This document shows, one piece after another, positions 18,049 through 27,460 of a stretch of DNA of 64,000 nt (within the stretch, counting starts at the first letter, position 1; each line of letters begins with the position of its first letter). This DNA is from Crassaminicella profunda (GTDB lineage Bacteria > Bacillota > Clostridia > Peptostreptococcales > Thermotaleaceae). The position numbers were made by a program, and so were the translations under genes. The stretch is taken from positions 3,155,355-3,219,354 of the forward strand of contig NZ_CP082326.1 in NCBI RefSeq assembly GCF_019884785.1, in the 5' to 3' direction. Below the pieces are notes generated by a model, which saw nothing but the letters and a program-made list of their open reading frames with translations, was not told the origin of the DNA and ran no database searches.

Positions 18049-18513
18049 CTATCCTCGTCCCCATTGATTCTCATGATTCATTACATAATCATTTAGTTGT
18101 CCCTTTCCATACGTAGCTCCTGTCATAATTTGAGGTCGACTAGACTTCTCCCTCTTTTCAAATTCATGCTGTTCAAGTTGTTTCCACCCATCATATAGGG
18201 GCATCAACACATGAATAGCTTCTTGTAATTTTTTCTTTTCTCTATTCAATTGTCCTAAGGTAATCAAATGATTCACATATATATAAAGACTTCTTAAATT
18301 TTTAGAAATTTCAGAATCCCCTTTAAGGGTGATTACTAGCTCTGCCAATATATTTTTTCCTTTTTCTATAGCCTTTTCAAAAGATGCTTTATTCTGATTA
18401 TCAATACATACAATAGCTTCTTTTATTTCATCCATCAATCCTTCATAAAGAATGGCTACCAACCCTGCATCATTGGCAGTAGCGATTCTGCTTGCTAAAT
18501 ATTTTTTATCCAT
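18049..18513 (-). CDS. Second FliS-like flagellin chaperone
   Basis: A 154-residue paralogue of FliS. The core IATANDAGLVAILYEGLMDEIKEA matches FliS helix 1, and EISKNLRSLYIYVNHLITLGQLN and LMPLYDGWKQLEQHEF match the later helices. Identity to the FliS at 15.0 kb is low. The N-terminus lacks the NPY...QY motif, and about 30 residues are added at the C-terminus. It begins 11 bp after the giant flagellin gene, so it is likely co-translated and may be its dedicated chaperone; that is inference from position. Confidence 0.75.
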   Translation of the reverse strand: MDKKYLASRIATANDAGLVAILYEGLMDEIKEAIVCIDNQNKASFEKAIEKGKNILAELVITLKGDSEISKNLRSLYIYVNHLITLGQLNREKKKLQEAIHVLMPLYDGWKQLEQHEFEKREKSSRPQIMTGATYGKGQLNDYVMNHENQWGRG

Positions 18514-18524
18514 TCTTTATCCTC

Positions 18525-21500
18525 CTATTGTAATAACTGAAGTATAGACTGAGGTCTTTGATTAGCTTGTGCGAGCATGGCTGTTCCTGACTGCTGTAAT
18601 ATATTTAATTTTGTGTATTCAGACATAGCCAAAGCCATATCCACATCTTGAATTCTAGAAAGAGCTGCTGTTAAATTTTCACTAGCATTATCAATATTAC
18701 TAATGGTATGTTCTAAACGATTTTGATAAGCACCTAATCTTGCACGAAGTTCTGAAACCTTTTCAATAGCTTTTTGATATCTTTCAATAGCTATATTTGC
18801 CCCTTCTTTACTAGTTACATCTAAGGCAGCCTCTATAGGTGTATTATTAGATCCATTGGTTACATTCAATATTTTACAAAACCCTTTTTCTCCTGGTTTT
18901 CCTGAAAGACCTAATTCTTCAGCACGTATATCCCCAATGGATACAGCAAATTCTTGATGCTCATTGGCACCAATTTGAAGACTCACCTTATAATCTTCAT
19001 AAAATCCATCTTCTATCAGAATATCATTTCCTTCTTTTCCACCTTCTTTTGCTTCTATAATCAATGATGTGCTACGAGAAAGATCAAAAGTTTTCGGAAC
19101 TGAAAGAGCTTCTCCTGATGCTGTTCCTTTTTCTTCAAGAGTTAGAATATTTCCATTGATTCCAGTTCTTGTAGCAGTATATTTGTCTTTTAAAGATGAG
19201 TTATTAATAGCTTCTACTAAGCTATCTATCTGGGTACTTACATCTGTACCTATATCAAACTCTCCTTTTAATGGATCTGCCACCTCAGGAGGTGTTACTT
19301 TTACAGCTTTAAAAGTAATATCGCCTATACTAACAGCTTCCCCTTCTGTAAAAGGTTTATTGAATTGATAATTATAAACAGCAAGCTTTTCAGTTTTAGT
19401 ATCTTTTCCACCTGCCAAGGTCTTATCAATATCAGTTGTTACTTCTGACCCCTCAACTTCTCCATCCCAAATAGTTCCTGTCTCAAAGGTCCACTTACTA
19501 AAATCACTTCCATCTACAGGCGTAAGGAGTTTATTTTTTATTTCACTAATATTGTTTTTACTCCCAGTTGCATTTGCCAAATATATTTTTAAATCTCCAC
19601 CTACTCCATTAACTGACAAAGCATCATTTGTTCCTTGTGCTACAATAATCTTTTTATTATTTGTTCCTGTTGGATCTGTTATTTTTAAAGTTTGTCCATC
19701 AACTATTATTGTAGCAATTGAGGGAACAATAGGATGTCCACCCGTTACATTTCCAGATACTTGTGTGAGGGAATCTCCCTTCACTTTGCTATCCCAATTT
19801 GCACTTCCTGTAAAGGTCCATTTACTAAAATCTGTTCCATCTACAACACCTAAGCCTTGTACAGCTGTCTCTATTAAAGCTGCTGTATTCTTACTTTCAG
19901 TAGCATTTGCTAATTTAATGGTTAAGTTTCCACCCGTTCCATCTACAGCTAAATCATCTGTTGTATTCTTTTCAATGGTTACTGTATGACTTCCACCTAA
20001 TCCATCTTTAATCGTCAGTGTTTCTCCATCTACTACTATAGATGTAGATGCTGAACTAGGAGATACTCCCCCTAGCGTCATATTTGTAGCTCTTGTAATA
20101 GACTTTGTATCATTAATAGAAGTATCCCAGTTGGTACTACATGAAAAGGTCCATTTACTAAAATCTGTTCCATCTACAACACCCAAGCCCTGCACAGCTG
20201 TCTCTATTAAAGCTGCTGTATTCTTACCTTCAGTATCCTTTGCTAACTTAATCGTTAAATTTCCACCCGTTCCATCTACAGCTAAATCATCAGATGTATT
20301 ATATTCTATATTTACAGTATGACTTCCACCTAATCCATCTGTAATAGTTAGTGTTTCTCCATCTACTTCTACAGTAGCCGTTGATGGAGTAGCTACTGTT
20401 CCTCCTATCATAGCTCTACTAATCTTTGTAAGCGTATCTGCCGTAATATGTCCATCCCAGTTTCCACCATCTGTAAAGGTCCACTTTTCAAAATCAGCAG
20501 CATTTGGTAATAACTTTATTTTTTTTGCTATTTCATCTACTGTATTTTTACTTGCTGTATCCCCTAATTTAATAACTAGATTTCCACCTGTTCCATCTAT
20601 CTCTAAATCTCCACTTGTTGACTTTTGTATAGTTGCCGTATGAGTTCCACCTGACCCGTCTGAAATATTCAATACGCCATCCCCTACAATCAACGAAAGG
20701 GTAGATTCCTTAGCAGGAGAACCGCCTTCAAAAACACCTGTAGATTTTTCAATGGTCTCCCCTGTAATATTGTTGTTCCAAGCACCTCCATCCTTTACAG
20801 TAACCCCTGGAAACGCTGTACTCAAAGGAGCTGTTCCTAAAGCACTATTAATAGCACTGATGCTATTTTTAGCAGGTGTATCCTTTGCTAGTTTAATAAT
20901 TAATTTTCCACCTGCTTCTTCAAGTGCTAAATCATCTGTTGTATTTGGCTGAATTATAACATTATAATCGTTTCCATTTACATCTGTAATGGTTAATGTA
21001 CTATCCCCCACAGTTACATTTGTTGTGGAAGGAATAGCAGGTTCTCCTTTTACACTTTCTTGAGATGCTTTAAGAAGTCCTAGTGTTCCACCTGTTAGAG
21101 TAGCTGTAACAGGTGACGAAACTGTACTTCCAGCAAGACCAGTCCAACTAACATCTTCCACTTTCCATCCATCAGGAAGCGCTTTTTGTATTTCTGCTAA
21201 AGTATTATTTCCAGAAGTATTTTTAGCTAATGCAATAGTTAAATTTCCACTGGATTCACTAGCAGATAATGTATCATCTGCTGATGATGTAATAGTAACC
21301 TGTCCATCTCTTCCGTATTGATCTATAATTTTAAATTCCTGTCCCCCTACAGTAACTGTAACCTCTGAAGGTACTGCCTGATTTGTTAAATCTGGAGGTG
21401 TTTGAATAGATCCCTTATCCGCTACATTTGGTGCTGGTGTCCCTTCCTTTAATACAACACCCTCCAATTTAGAGCCTGCTTCTTTGACTATATTATTGAT

Positions 21501-22646
21501 CAATTTTCCTATCTTCTGGTTATTGTCCTTCTCATCTAATGCCTCACGAATATCTACACCTATTTTATCCCCCATGTATTTTCCCTTTAAGGAATCATAA
21601 AATTCTATTTCTCCACCATTAATGGTCATCCCTTTTCCTATAAGGACCTGTATATTCTTATTGGTATCCTCTGGATTTGCTCCTATTAAATTAGAGAAAT
21701 CAAATTCTTTCTTCGCTGGTATAAGAGTCGTTTCTCCTATCCCTTCTTTTCCACTATCCGTCGTAAGAGCTGCTGTTCCTGCTGCAGTATAGGTAGATGT
21801 ACCAATATTTCCTGCATCTCCTTTATACTCTCCACCAGCAGTAATAATGGTTTTATTTGTTCCATCAAATTCTGCTGTATAATGATTCAATAGTTTTTCA
21901 TTTTTCTCTATAACTGCATCTAATCCTGCCTTTAATGATTTGGCACTTCCCTCTAATGTAGCAGGCGTTGCATCTAAATTAACCATTACCGTATTCGGTA
22001 TGGTAGTTGTATCTAAATTGTATGCTTCTAGTGGACTTTTTCCATTAGCAGTAGCACTAGCAAAAGTCACCTTTACTTTTTCTCCATTCAAATCAAGCTC
22101 TAATGTATCTCCATCTTGTGCAGGTTTTCCTGTATCCCACTGAAAACTTTGAACTGCATTTGTATAATTGTTATTTCCTCCCTCAAGTTTTCCTTTATCA
22201 GGTACCAATTGGCTGTCATGATCTACGCTATCTCCTTTTAACAACTCCTGTTTATTAAACTCTGTTGTATTCCCAATACGATTAATTTCTGAGGTTAATT
22301 GGTTGATTTCATCTTGAATGGTTTTACGATCCGTCTCATTCAAAGTTCCATTTGCAGCTTGTATACTTAACTCATTCATACGTTGTAAGATACTATGAAT
22401 TTCTGTCAAAGCACCCTCAGCTGTTTGAATCAAAGACACACCATCTAAAGCATTTCTTGAAGCCATTCGAAGCCCTCTGATTTGGGCATCCATTTTTTCT
22501 GAAATAGCCATTCCTGCTGCATCATCAGCAGCTCGATTAATTCTCTTTCCTGATGATAATCTTTCTAATGCCTTAGATGTTTTTTGGCTATTCATATTCA
22601 ATAATCTATGGGCATTAAGTGCTGACATATTGTGATTGATTCTCAT
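18525..22646 (-). CDS. Giant flagellin with six tandem internal repeats
   Basis: This 1373-residue flagellin is about four to five times the usual length. The N-terminal D0/D1 region (1-140: [57 protein letters not shown]) and the C-terminal D1/D0 region (about 1250-1373: [12 protein letters not shown], ending QRPQSILQLLQ) are intact, so it should polymerise. Between them, six copies of a roughly 110-residue beta-rich module start near residues 425, 538, 645, 753, 861 and 974. Each has a VDGETLTITDGLGGSHTV-like strand pair, a GTGGNLTIKLA motif and a FSKWTFT...NWD motif. The modules should project from the filament. Two cysteines (WTFSCS, KGFCKI) are unusual for a flagellin. A FliS-like gene follows by 11 bp. 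Confidence 0.9.
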   Translation of the reverse strand: MRINHNMSALNAHRLLNMNSQKTSKALERLSSGKRINRAADDAAGMAISEKMDAQIRGLRMASRNALDGVSLIQTAEGALTEIHSILQRMNELSIQAANGTLNETDRKTIQDEINQLTSEINRIGNTTEFNKQELLKGDSVDHDSQLVPDKGKLEGGNNNYTNAVQSFQWDTGKPAQDGDTLELDLNGEKVKVTFASATANGKSPLEAYNLDTTTIPNTVMVNLDATPATLEGSAKSLKAGLDAVIEKNEKLLNHYTAEFDGTNKTIITAGGEYKGDAGNIGTSTYTAAGTAALTTDSGKEGIGETTLIPAKKEFDFSNLIGANPEDTNKNIQVLIGKGMTINGGEIEFYDSLKGKYMGDKIGVDIREALDEKDNNQKIGKLINNIVKEAGSKLEGVVLKEGTPAPNVADKGSIQTPPDLTNQAVPSEVTVTVGGQEFKIIDQYGRDGQVTITSSADDTLSASESSGNLTIALAKNTSGNNTLAEIQKALPDGWKVEDVSWTGLAGSTVSSPVTATLTGGTLGLLKASQESVKGEPAIPSTTNVTVGDSTLTITDVNGNDYNVIIQPNTTDDLALEEAGGKLIIKLAKDTPAKNSISAINSALGTAPLSTAFPGVTVKDGGAWNNNITGETIEKSTGVFEGGSPAKESTLSLIVGDGVLNISDGSGGTHTATIQKSTSGDLEIDGTGGNLVIKLGDTASKNTVDEIAKKIKLLPNAADFEKWTFTDGGNWDGHITADTLTKISRAMIGGTVATPSTATVEVDGETLTITDGLGGSHTVNIEYNTSDDLAVDGTGGNLTIKLAKDTEGKNTAALIETAVQGLGVVDGTDFSKWTFSCSTNWDTSINDTKSITRATNMTLGGVSPSSASTSIVVDGETLTIKDGLGGSHTVTIEKNTTDDLAVDGTGGNLTIKLANATESKNTAALIETAVQGLGVVDGTDFSKWTFTGSANWDSKVKGDSLTQVSGNVTGGHPIVPSIATIIVDGQTLKITDPTGTNNKKIIVAQGTNDALSVNGVGGDLKIYLANATGSKNNISEIKNKLLTPVDGSDFSKWTFETGTIWDGEVEGSEVTTDIDKTLAGGKDTKTEKLAVYNYQFNKPFTEGEAVSIGDITFKAVKVTPPEVADPLKGEFDIGTDVSTQIDSLVEAINNSSLKDKYTATRTGINGNILTLEEKGTASGEALSVPKTFDLSRSTSLIIEAKEGGKEGNDILIEDGFYEDYKVSLQIGANEHQEFAVSIGDIRAEELGLSGKPGEKGFCKILNVTNGSNNTPIEAALDVTSKEGANIAIERYQKAIEKVSELRARLGAYQNRLEHTISNIDNASENLTAALSRIQDVDMALAMSEYTKLNILQQSGTAMLAQANQRPQSILQLLQ
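19390..21372 (-). repeat. Six tandem repeats of about 110 codons in the giant flagellin gene
   Basis: Unit starts on the minus strand are near 21372, 21032, 20712, 20388, 20062 and 19725, with spacing of 320-340 bp. Units 4 and 5 are almost identical in DNA over long stretches, for example the segments starting near 19812 and 20145, offset 333 bp. Outer units are more diverged. This gradient is what unequal crossing-over within the array would give. Confidence 0.85.
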
Positions 22647-22674
22647 ATTTTTCCTCCTTCATCACCCTAATTCC

Positions 22675-22878
22675 TTATTTTTCTTGCATCTCTTCATCTG
22701 CACGCTCTACAAACGTAAGGATCTTTCCCATAACCCTAAAAAATTCCTCAGGCAATTCTTTTTTCTGTACATTCAAGTCATCATGACCTTCTTCTTTTTC
22801 TACTACATCATAATAGTCTAATGAATAAGCCTTTTGTACCATCCGAGGTGTAATCTTTTTTCTTATTTCTTTTTTCAT
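22675..22878 (-). CDS. Small conserved-looking protein of the flagellar operon, unknown function
   Basis: A 67-residue charged protein (MKKEIRKKITPRMVQKAYSL..., ending FFRVMGKILTFVERADEEMQEK). No domain is recognised and there is no signal or membrane segment. It lies 11 bp after the FliK-like gene and 28 bp before the giant flagellin gene. It has its own ribosome site (AGGAGG before the ATG), so it is very likely a real gene of the same operon. Confidence 0.6.
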   Translation of the reverse strand: MKKEIRKKITPRMVQKAYSLDYYDVVEKEEGHDDLNVQKKELPEEFFRVMGKILTFVERADEEMQEK

Positions 22879-22889
22879 TTAAATTCCTC

Positions 22890-25625
22890 CTAAATGACAA
22901 AATTCAAAAGACCCTCATTTACTCTTTTTTCTTCCATTCCTTCTAAGAGATTCTCTTCTTTTGAAGTCTTAAAAGATACAGTGTTTAGGGTATATCCTTC
23001 TTCTTTTAACATTTCTCTAAGGTAGGCGATATGTTTTTTCAACTGGTTCATCTCTTCATTTCCTTTTACGCTGATTGTAAGATTTACTTCTTTTTCACTT
23101 ATTTTCAAACCCATGTGGGTTTGTCCTAGATGATTGGTATCAAGATTCAATAAAACATCTAAGGGTTCATCTACTCCCTTTATAGGATTATTTGGTACAT
23201 ACACTTGAAGATTCTTAAATTGCTCTCCTAATACTACTGGTAACTGGGTACAAAAATCTTTTCTATTAAGTTTTTTTTGGGTACTTAATGATTCTTTTAA
23301 ATCCTTCATAGTTTCTTTTTGTTCATCCTCTGAAAAAGTCATATTCTGCTCCATCTCATCAATATGTTTGATCAATTCTTCATAATGATCATTCATAGGC
23401 ATTCCTTCTTTTAATTTCTCTGATATCTTTTCAGATAAACGCTTTAGCTTTAGAACATGATTCTTCCACTGTGCATTCATATCTACACCCAACATTTGTA
23501 CAAATTCTCCAATTTTTTGACCCATTTGATTTTGATTTTTAAAGAATGATGAAATCTTTTCCATCTCCTTTAATGAAAAATCTATTTTATTTTTCATCAG
23601 TAATAGAATAATATCTTCATCTTCTTTTCCTATTTTGGTAATATTTCTAATCATGCTTTTCATTTTATTTACATGCTCATCCTTCTTATTGGATACGAGT
23701 TCCTCTTTATACCCATTGATTATGGTCTCTTCCCGATCTTTTAAATAGTCAAGTCCTGCATCACTACTCTTTTCCATAGATTTTACAGTCTTCTCATTTA
23801 CATATTGATCAAGTTCTTTTATTTCCATATTTTCTAAATCTTTTCCTTCTTTTACACTGTCTAAGACCATAGAAGTTGATAAATTCTTTCTGATGCGACT
23901 ATATTGTCCATAGCTTTCTAAAACATATTGCATATTGGGTATACTAAGTCGCAATCGATTCTGAAGGAGTGCTTTTCCTGCATCTAAAATCCTCGAAATT
24001 TTAGGAATGCTAAAAGTTTTTTCATGTTCATTCATGTAATTTTGTAATTGATTTTCTTGAGAGAGTGTAATCTTAGGAAACTCTATTTCCTTTAACTGTT
24101 CATGATTTTCTCCCATAGCTTTTAATGTCAGTGGCATTCCCTTTGACATTTGAAACGCTATATGATTAAAATTCAAGTTTTTTACCTTATCAAATACTTT
24201 ACTAATATTTACAATACGATTAATTCCCTTTACAAGGGATTGTTCAGGATTTTTTCCTTGTTCATGAAGGAACTGAGTATTTTCATCTTTCACTTCACCA
24301 AATACTACTTTTTCGATTTTACTAATCTCAAAATCCGTATTACTCTTTATTAGCTTAATCAAATCCGTATCCTTTATCGTTTTTAGACGCTCAAGCTTTT
24401 TTAAAATTTTCTCTATTTCCTCTGTCTTTCCTTGAAGGACTTCTTCAACCTTTTCATCTTTTCCCAAAACATTGGCAAGCTCTCGAAGATCTATTTTTTC
24501 AATATTTATTTCTTCTTTTATCATTTGTGATGCTTTTTGTATATCTAATTTTTCCGTAACCTCTTTTAATGCATCTTTCATCTTAAGTACATCTTCCATA
24601 TTTTCCTCTGTAAGAGGTACTTGCGCTTTTATGAATGTTTTAGCCAGTTCCATATTTTCCTTTGTCGGAGATATTTTCATATCTTTTAAACGATCTCGTA
24701 TATTTTCTTCCAAAAATTTTAAGTCCTTTTCTTTTGTTTCTACAGGGGTTAAGCTTTCTTCGTAAACATTTGTAATCCAATCTGAATGCTCTTTTCCTTC
24801 AATCAGTCCTTCTTTTACATAATGTTTTGTATTATACAAGTTTTCAATAGTAGGTACGATACCATCCTTTTGCACTTTTACAAAGCTACCATCTTCTATA
24901 TCCTCTAATTTTCCAAGCTTATAAAATACATCATGTACCTTTTCAATATTTTTCTTATGAATATCCACTCCTTCTTTATGAAGGGCTTTAATAATATTGG
25001 TAATATCTCTTCCCATTTTACTTCCATATATATTTTTCGCTACCTTTTGTGCATCCTCTGTAGTCATTTCCTTCTTTCTTCTAAACAATTTCAAAAGAGA
25101 ATTTGTATTCCCTTTCTCTTTTGCTTCCTTAATTTTTTCTGATACCTTATATAAAGACTCTTCCTCTAAATCTATATCATCCATCATATTTACTACTAAA
25201 TCATAAGTTAAATTATTTTTGATTACATGAAAATAATCCTTTGCAGTCATAAGAGTTTCTATATTTTCCTTATTAAGAGACATATCGTGTTTTTTTAATG
25301 ATTTCACAGCACTAAGAGATTCTTCATTTGATTCAATCCCAAAAGATTTTAAAAGATCCTCATAGGTTTTTTCCTTTTTTTCATCTACAACTTCTGTCTT
25401 ATCACACACTCTCATAGAGATGATTTGTGATCGGTCAATAGTGACATGTTCTCCTACTCTTTCATCTATTTTATTTTTGAGCACTGCTTCAATAGTTTTA
25501 TTTCCAACCGCTACTTTTACCTTGTTCTTATTTTTCTCTTGTAAAGTTCCGTTTATATCAAAAGGCTTCTTAATCGTCCCTTCATAGGCCCTTTGTATCT
25601 TTAATCCTGATCCCAATAACTTCAC
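22890..25625 (-). CDS. Large FliK-like flagellar protein (DUF6240-type)
   Basis: A 911-residue, highly charged, mostly helical cytoplasmic protein. Residues 1-90 form a small beta-type domain (INGTLQEKNKNKVKVAVG, ERVGEHVTID). The middle shows several ~60-residue helical repeats around an [L/M]..N.E.[L/M] pattern (MSLNKENIETLM, VDIHKKNIEKV, ISPTKENMELAK, PLTEENMEDVLK). The C-terminus (about 790-890: LDVLLNLDTNHLGQTHMGLKIS, LREMLKEEGYTLNTVSF) resembles the FliK hook-length-control C-terminal domain. It starts at GTG 25625, with AAAGGTGA upstream. I believe such proteins are catalogued as DUF6240. A role in export or length control is inferred from this domain and its place upstream of the giant flagellin gene. 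Confidence 0.65.
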   Translation of the reverse strand: MKLLGSGLKIQRAYEGTIKKPFDINGTLQEKNKNKVKVAVGNKTIEAVLKNKIDERVGEHVTIDRSQIISMRVCDKTEVVDEKKEKTYEDLLKSFGIESNEESLSAVKSLKKHDMSLNKENIETLMTAKDYFHVIKNNLTYDLVVNMMDDIDLEEESLYKVSEKIKEAKEKGNTNSLLKLFRRKKEMTTEDAQKVAKNIYGSKMGRDITNIIKALHKEGVDIHKKNIEKVHDVFYKLGKLEDIEDGSFVKVQKDGIVPTIENLYNTKHYVKEGLIEGKEHSDWITNVYEESLTPVETKEKDLKFLEENIRDRLKDMKISPTKENMELAKTFIKAQVPLTEENMEDVLKMKDALKEVTEKLDIQKASQMIKEEINIEKIDLRELANVLGKDEKVEEVLQGKTEEIEKILKKLERLKTIKDTDLIKLIKSNTDFEISKIEKVVFGEVKDENTQFLHEQGKNPEQSLVKGINRIVNISKVFDKVKNLNFNHIAFQMSKGMPLTLKAMGENHEQLKEIEFPKITLSQENQLQNYMNEHEKTFSIPKISRILDAGKALLQNRLRLSIPNMQYVLESYGQYSRIRKNLSTSMVLDSVKEGKDLENMEIKELDQYVNEKTVKSMEKSSDAGLDYLKDREETIINGYKEELVSNKKDEHVNKMKSMIRNITKIGKEDEDIILLLMKNKIDFSLKEMEKISSFFKNQNQMGQKIGEFVQMLGVDMNAQWKNHVLKLKRLSEKISEKLKEGMPMNDHYEELIKHIDEMEQNMTFSEDEQKETMKDLKESLSTQKKLNRKDFCTQLPVVLGEQFKNLQVYVPNNPIKGVDEPLDVLLNLDTNHLGQTHMGLKISEKEVNLTISVKGNEEMNQLKKHIAYLREMLKEEGYTLNTVSFKTSKEENLLEGMEEKRVNEGLLNFVI

Positions 25626-25697
25626 TTGATCATCACCTTTATATTGTTCTTACCATAGTTTTCGACCATTTTTTTGTTTCTCTTTAGAAAATATCCT

Positions 25698-25725
25698 TAA
25701 TAATTTCTATAAAAGCTGCCGATAT
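25698..25725 (+). promoter_or_regulatory. SigD-type promoter of yaaR
   Basis: Plus strand: TAAT (25698-25701), 16-bp spacer, perfect SigD -10 GCCGATAT (25718-25725), ending 28 bp before the yaaR start. Confidence 0.65.
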
Positions 25726-25753
25726 ATTTAATAGGATTATAGATAGAAAGGAT

Positions 25754-26209
25754 GTGCCCTCTTTGAATCGTATCAACCCCACAAATATATCTAATGTGCA
25801 GAAAACTCCTGCTGTTATAAAAAAAGATAAAGAAATAGCTGGCACCACTTTTGCTGACAAATTTGAGAAAATCAAATCAGATGATGTAAAAGAACATTTA
25901 CACAAAATATATGATAAAATCGTTGACCAATCTGAAAAACTTGGAGATCGATTATATATAAAAGATTTAGTGGACTATAAAAATCTAGTAACTGAATTCA
26001 TGGATGTAGCCGTAAAAAATTCTCATGCCTTCTCAAAAGAAAATTTTCTAGATAGAAGAGGAAGACATCGTGTATTATCTCAAGTAAAACAAGTGGATCG
26101 CCATTTAGCATCTCTTACACAAGACTTTTTAGGACAAGAAGTTGATAGAATTTCCGTTCTTCGAAAACTAGATGACATAAGAGGTATTCTTTTAGATATG
26201 TTCATGTAA
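25754..26209 (+). CDS. yaaR: YaaR family (DUF327) protein
   Basis: A 151-residue helical protein of the YaaR/DUF327 family: FADKFEKIKSDDVKEHLHKIYDKIVDQ, LVTEFMDVAVKNSHAF, RRGRHRVLSQVKQVDRHLASL and VDRISVLRKLDDIRGILLDM are its conserved blocks. The function is unknown; it is often near flagellar or sporulation genes. It is the only plus-strand gene in the flagellar region, and a sigma-28-type promoter ties it to that regulon. GTG 25754 follows AAAGGA by only one base, whereas TTG 25763 in the same frame has a ten-base spacing and yields MNRINPTN, so the true start may be 25763. Confidence 0.85.
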   Translation: MPSLNRINPTNISNVQKTPAVIKKDKEIAGTTFADKFEKIKSDDVKEHLHKIYDKIVDQSEKLGDRLYIKDLVDYKNLVTEFMDVAVKNSHAFSKENFLDRRGRHRVLSQVKQVDRHLASLTQDFLGQEVDRISVLRKLDDIRGILLDMFM

Positions 26210-26233
26210 AAAAGACCACAAATGTGGTCTTTT
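26210..26233. terminator. Bidirectional terminator between yaaR and yjfB
   Basis: Perfect stem AAAAGACCAC/GTGGTCTTTT (26210-26219/26224-26233) with AAAT loop. A-run on one side and T-run on the other serve the two convergent genes. Confidence 0.85.
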
Positions 26234-26430
26234 TATAGTTTTAAATCTAAATTTCCTCCTACATGAGGATTGACAGATAACTCCATAGTCTTTGCACTTG
26301 TATTCATCATTTCAGTCATTGCTTGACCATTTCCTTTTGCTGTATCCATGACCATTTTCATCACTGAAAGACTCGCCTGTTGTTGCACTTTACTTTGACT
26401 CATCATAGTTGACATTGCAGCAACATCCAT
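26233..26430 (-). CDS. yjfB: YjfB-like putative motility protein
   Basis: A 65-residue protein (MDVAAMSTMMSQSKVQQQAS..., ending VGGNLDLKL) matching the YjfB motility family, whose members have an (I/V)AA(L/M)SM..SQ pattern and are SigD-controlled in Bacillus. A longer frame opens at 26469, but AAAGGAG eight bases before ATG 26430 and family length favour 26430. A sigma-28-type promoter lies 50-80 bp upstream, overlapping the 3' end of the neighbouring flagellin gene. Molecular role unknown. Confidence 0.75.
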   Translation of the reverse strand: MDVAAMSTMMSQSKVQQQASLSVMKMVMDTAKGNGQAMTEMMNTSAKTMELSVNPHVGGNLDLKL

Positions 26431-26481
26431 GATATCATCTCCTTTCTTTATTTCTCTGTATTCGTCCATCCTCTTATAAAG

Positions 26482-26508
26482 TTATCGACATGTTTTACAT
26501 TTGTCTTA
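26482..26508 (-). promoter_or_regulatory. SigD-type promoter of yjfB
   Basis: Minus strand: TAAG (26508-26505), 15-bp spacer, GTCGATAA (26489-26482). It overlaps the last codons of the upstream flagellin gene. Confidence 0.6.
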
Positions 26509-27403
26509 ACAATTGAAGTATATATTCTGGTTGTTTATTAGCTTGTGCAAGCATAGCCATAGCTACCTGATGCAACATATTATATTTAGCATATTCCATC
26601 ATTTCTTTCGCCATATCTGCATCTCTAATTCTCGATTCGGCTGCCGCTAAATTTTCTGCTGTATTTTCAAGATTATCTATCGTATATTCCAATCTATTTT
26701 GGTAAGCGCCCAAGCTTGACCTAAAACGAGATACTTTTTTTGTAGCTTGATCAATAACTTCAATAGCAGCTGTTGCATTTTCATGATTTGAAACATCTAA
26801 ACCATGTTCCTTTTTATCTCCATTAGTCACTTCAGCTTTTGTATTAAATACTACTTGACTATCTTCTTTTATTTCATTTTGTTCTTCTCCTTGAGCTATG
26901 CCAAGAGCTTCTGCTCTCATATCTTTAAGATAAATAGGAAATTTCTGTCCTTTATTAGCTCCAACTTGTAAGTGAATAGGAGAATCCTCTCCTTTTAAAA
27001 GCTTTTTGGTATTAAACTCCGTATTATTACCAATTCTATTAATTTCTGAAGTCAACTGATTGATTTCATTTTGAATTTCATTTCTATCCTCATCTGTATT
27101 TGTACCATTAGCAGCCTGTACTGCAAGTTCTCTCATTCTTTGAAGGATTGCATGAGTTTCCCCAAGGGCTCCTTCCCCTGTTTGTAGGAGAGAAATCCCG
27201 TCTTGTGCATTTCTTGATGCTTGATGAAGCCCCCTTATTTGCACTCTCATTCTTTCAGATATGCAAAGTCCTGCTGGATCATCTGCTGCTCTATTAATCC
27301 TAAGACCAGAAGATAATCTTTCCATTGCTCTACCTGCCCTTTGTGCATTAACCATCATATTTCTATATGCATAAAGAGCATTCATATTATGATTAATGAT
27401 CAT
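26495..27403 (-). CDS. Flagellin, short form
   Basis: A 302-residue flagellin counted from ATG 27403. D0/D1 N-terminal ([50 protein letters not shown]) and C-terminal ([27 protein letters not shown], ending QPEYILQLLRQM) regions are complete, with only about 80 variable residues between. An ATG at 27409 lies only three bases after AAGGGG; 27403 gives a nine-base spacing and the standard MIINHN start. It has more substitutions at conserved positions than the other flagellins (DPAGLCIS for [22 protein letters not shown]), so it may be a minor filament subunit. It lies 58 bp after the flagellinolysin gene. Confidence 0.9.
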   Translation of the reverse strand: MIINHNMNALYAYRNMMVNAQRAGRAMERLSSGLRINRAADDPAGLCISERMRVQIRGLHQASRNAQDGISLLQTGEGALGETHAILQRMRELAVQAANGTNTDEDRNEIQNEINQLTSEINRIGNNTEFNTKKLLKGEDSPIHLQVGANKGQKFPIYLKDMRAEALGIAQGEEQNEIKEDSQVVFNTKAEVTNGDKKEHGLDVSNHENATAAIEVIDQATKKVSRFRSSLGAYQNRLEYTIDNLENTAENLAAAESRIRDADMAKEMMEYAKYNMLHQVAMAMLAQANKQPEYILQLLRQM

Positions 27404-27460
27404 AATCATCTACCCCTTTAAGCTTAAATGTGAATCCTTAAATAAGTAAAATAATCGTTA

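Noticed and set aside
19390-21372. Regularly spaced similar sequences considered as a CRISPR or VNTR array
   Set aside because: The period of about 330 bp, protein-level conservation and continuous reading frame show coding modules, not CRISPR repeats.
19069-22143. Plus-strand frames (61-145 codons) opposite the giant flagellin gene
   Set aside because: They recur with the module period and have no ribosome sites, so they are antisense shadows of the repeats.
25684-25905. Minus-strand frame of 73 codons opposite yaaR
   Set aside because: Fully antisense to the conserved YaaR coding sequence and its promoter.
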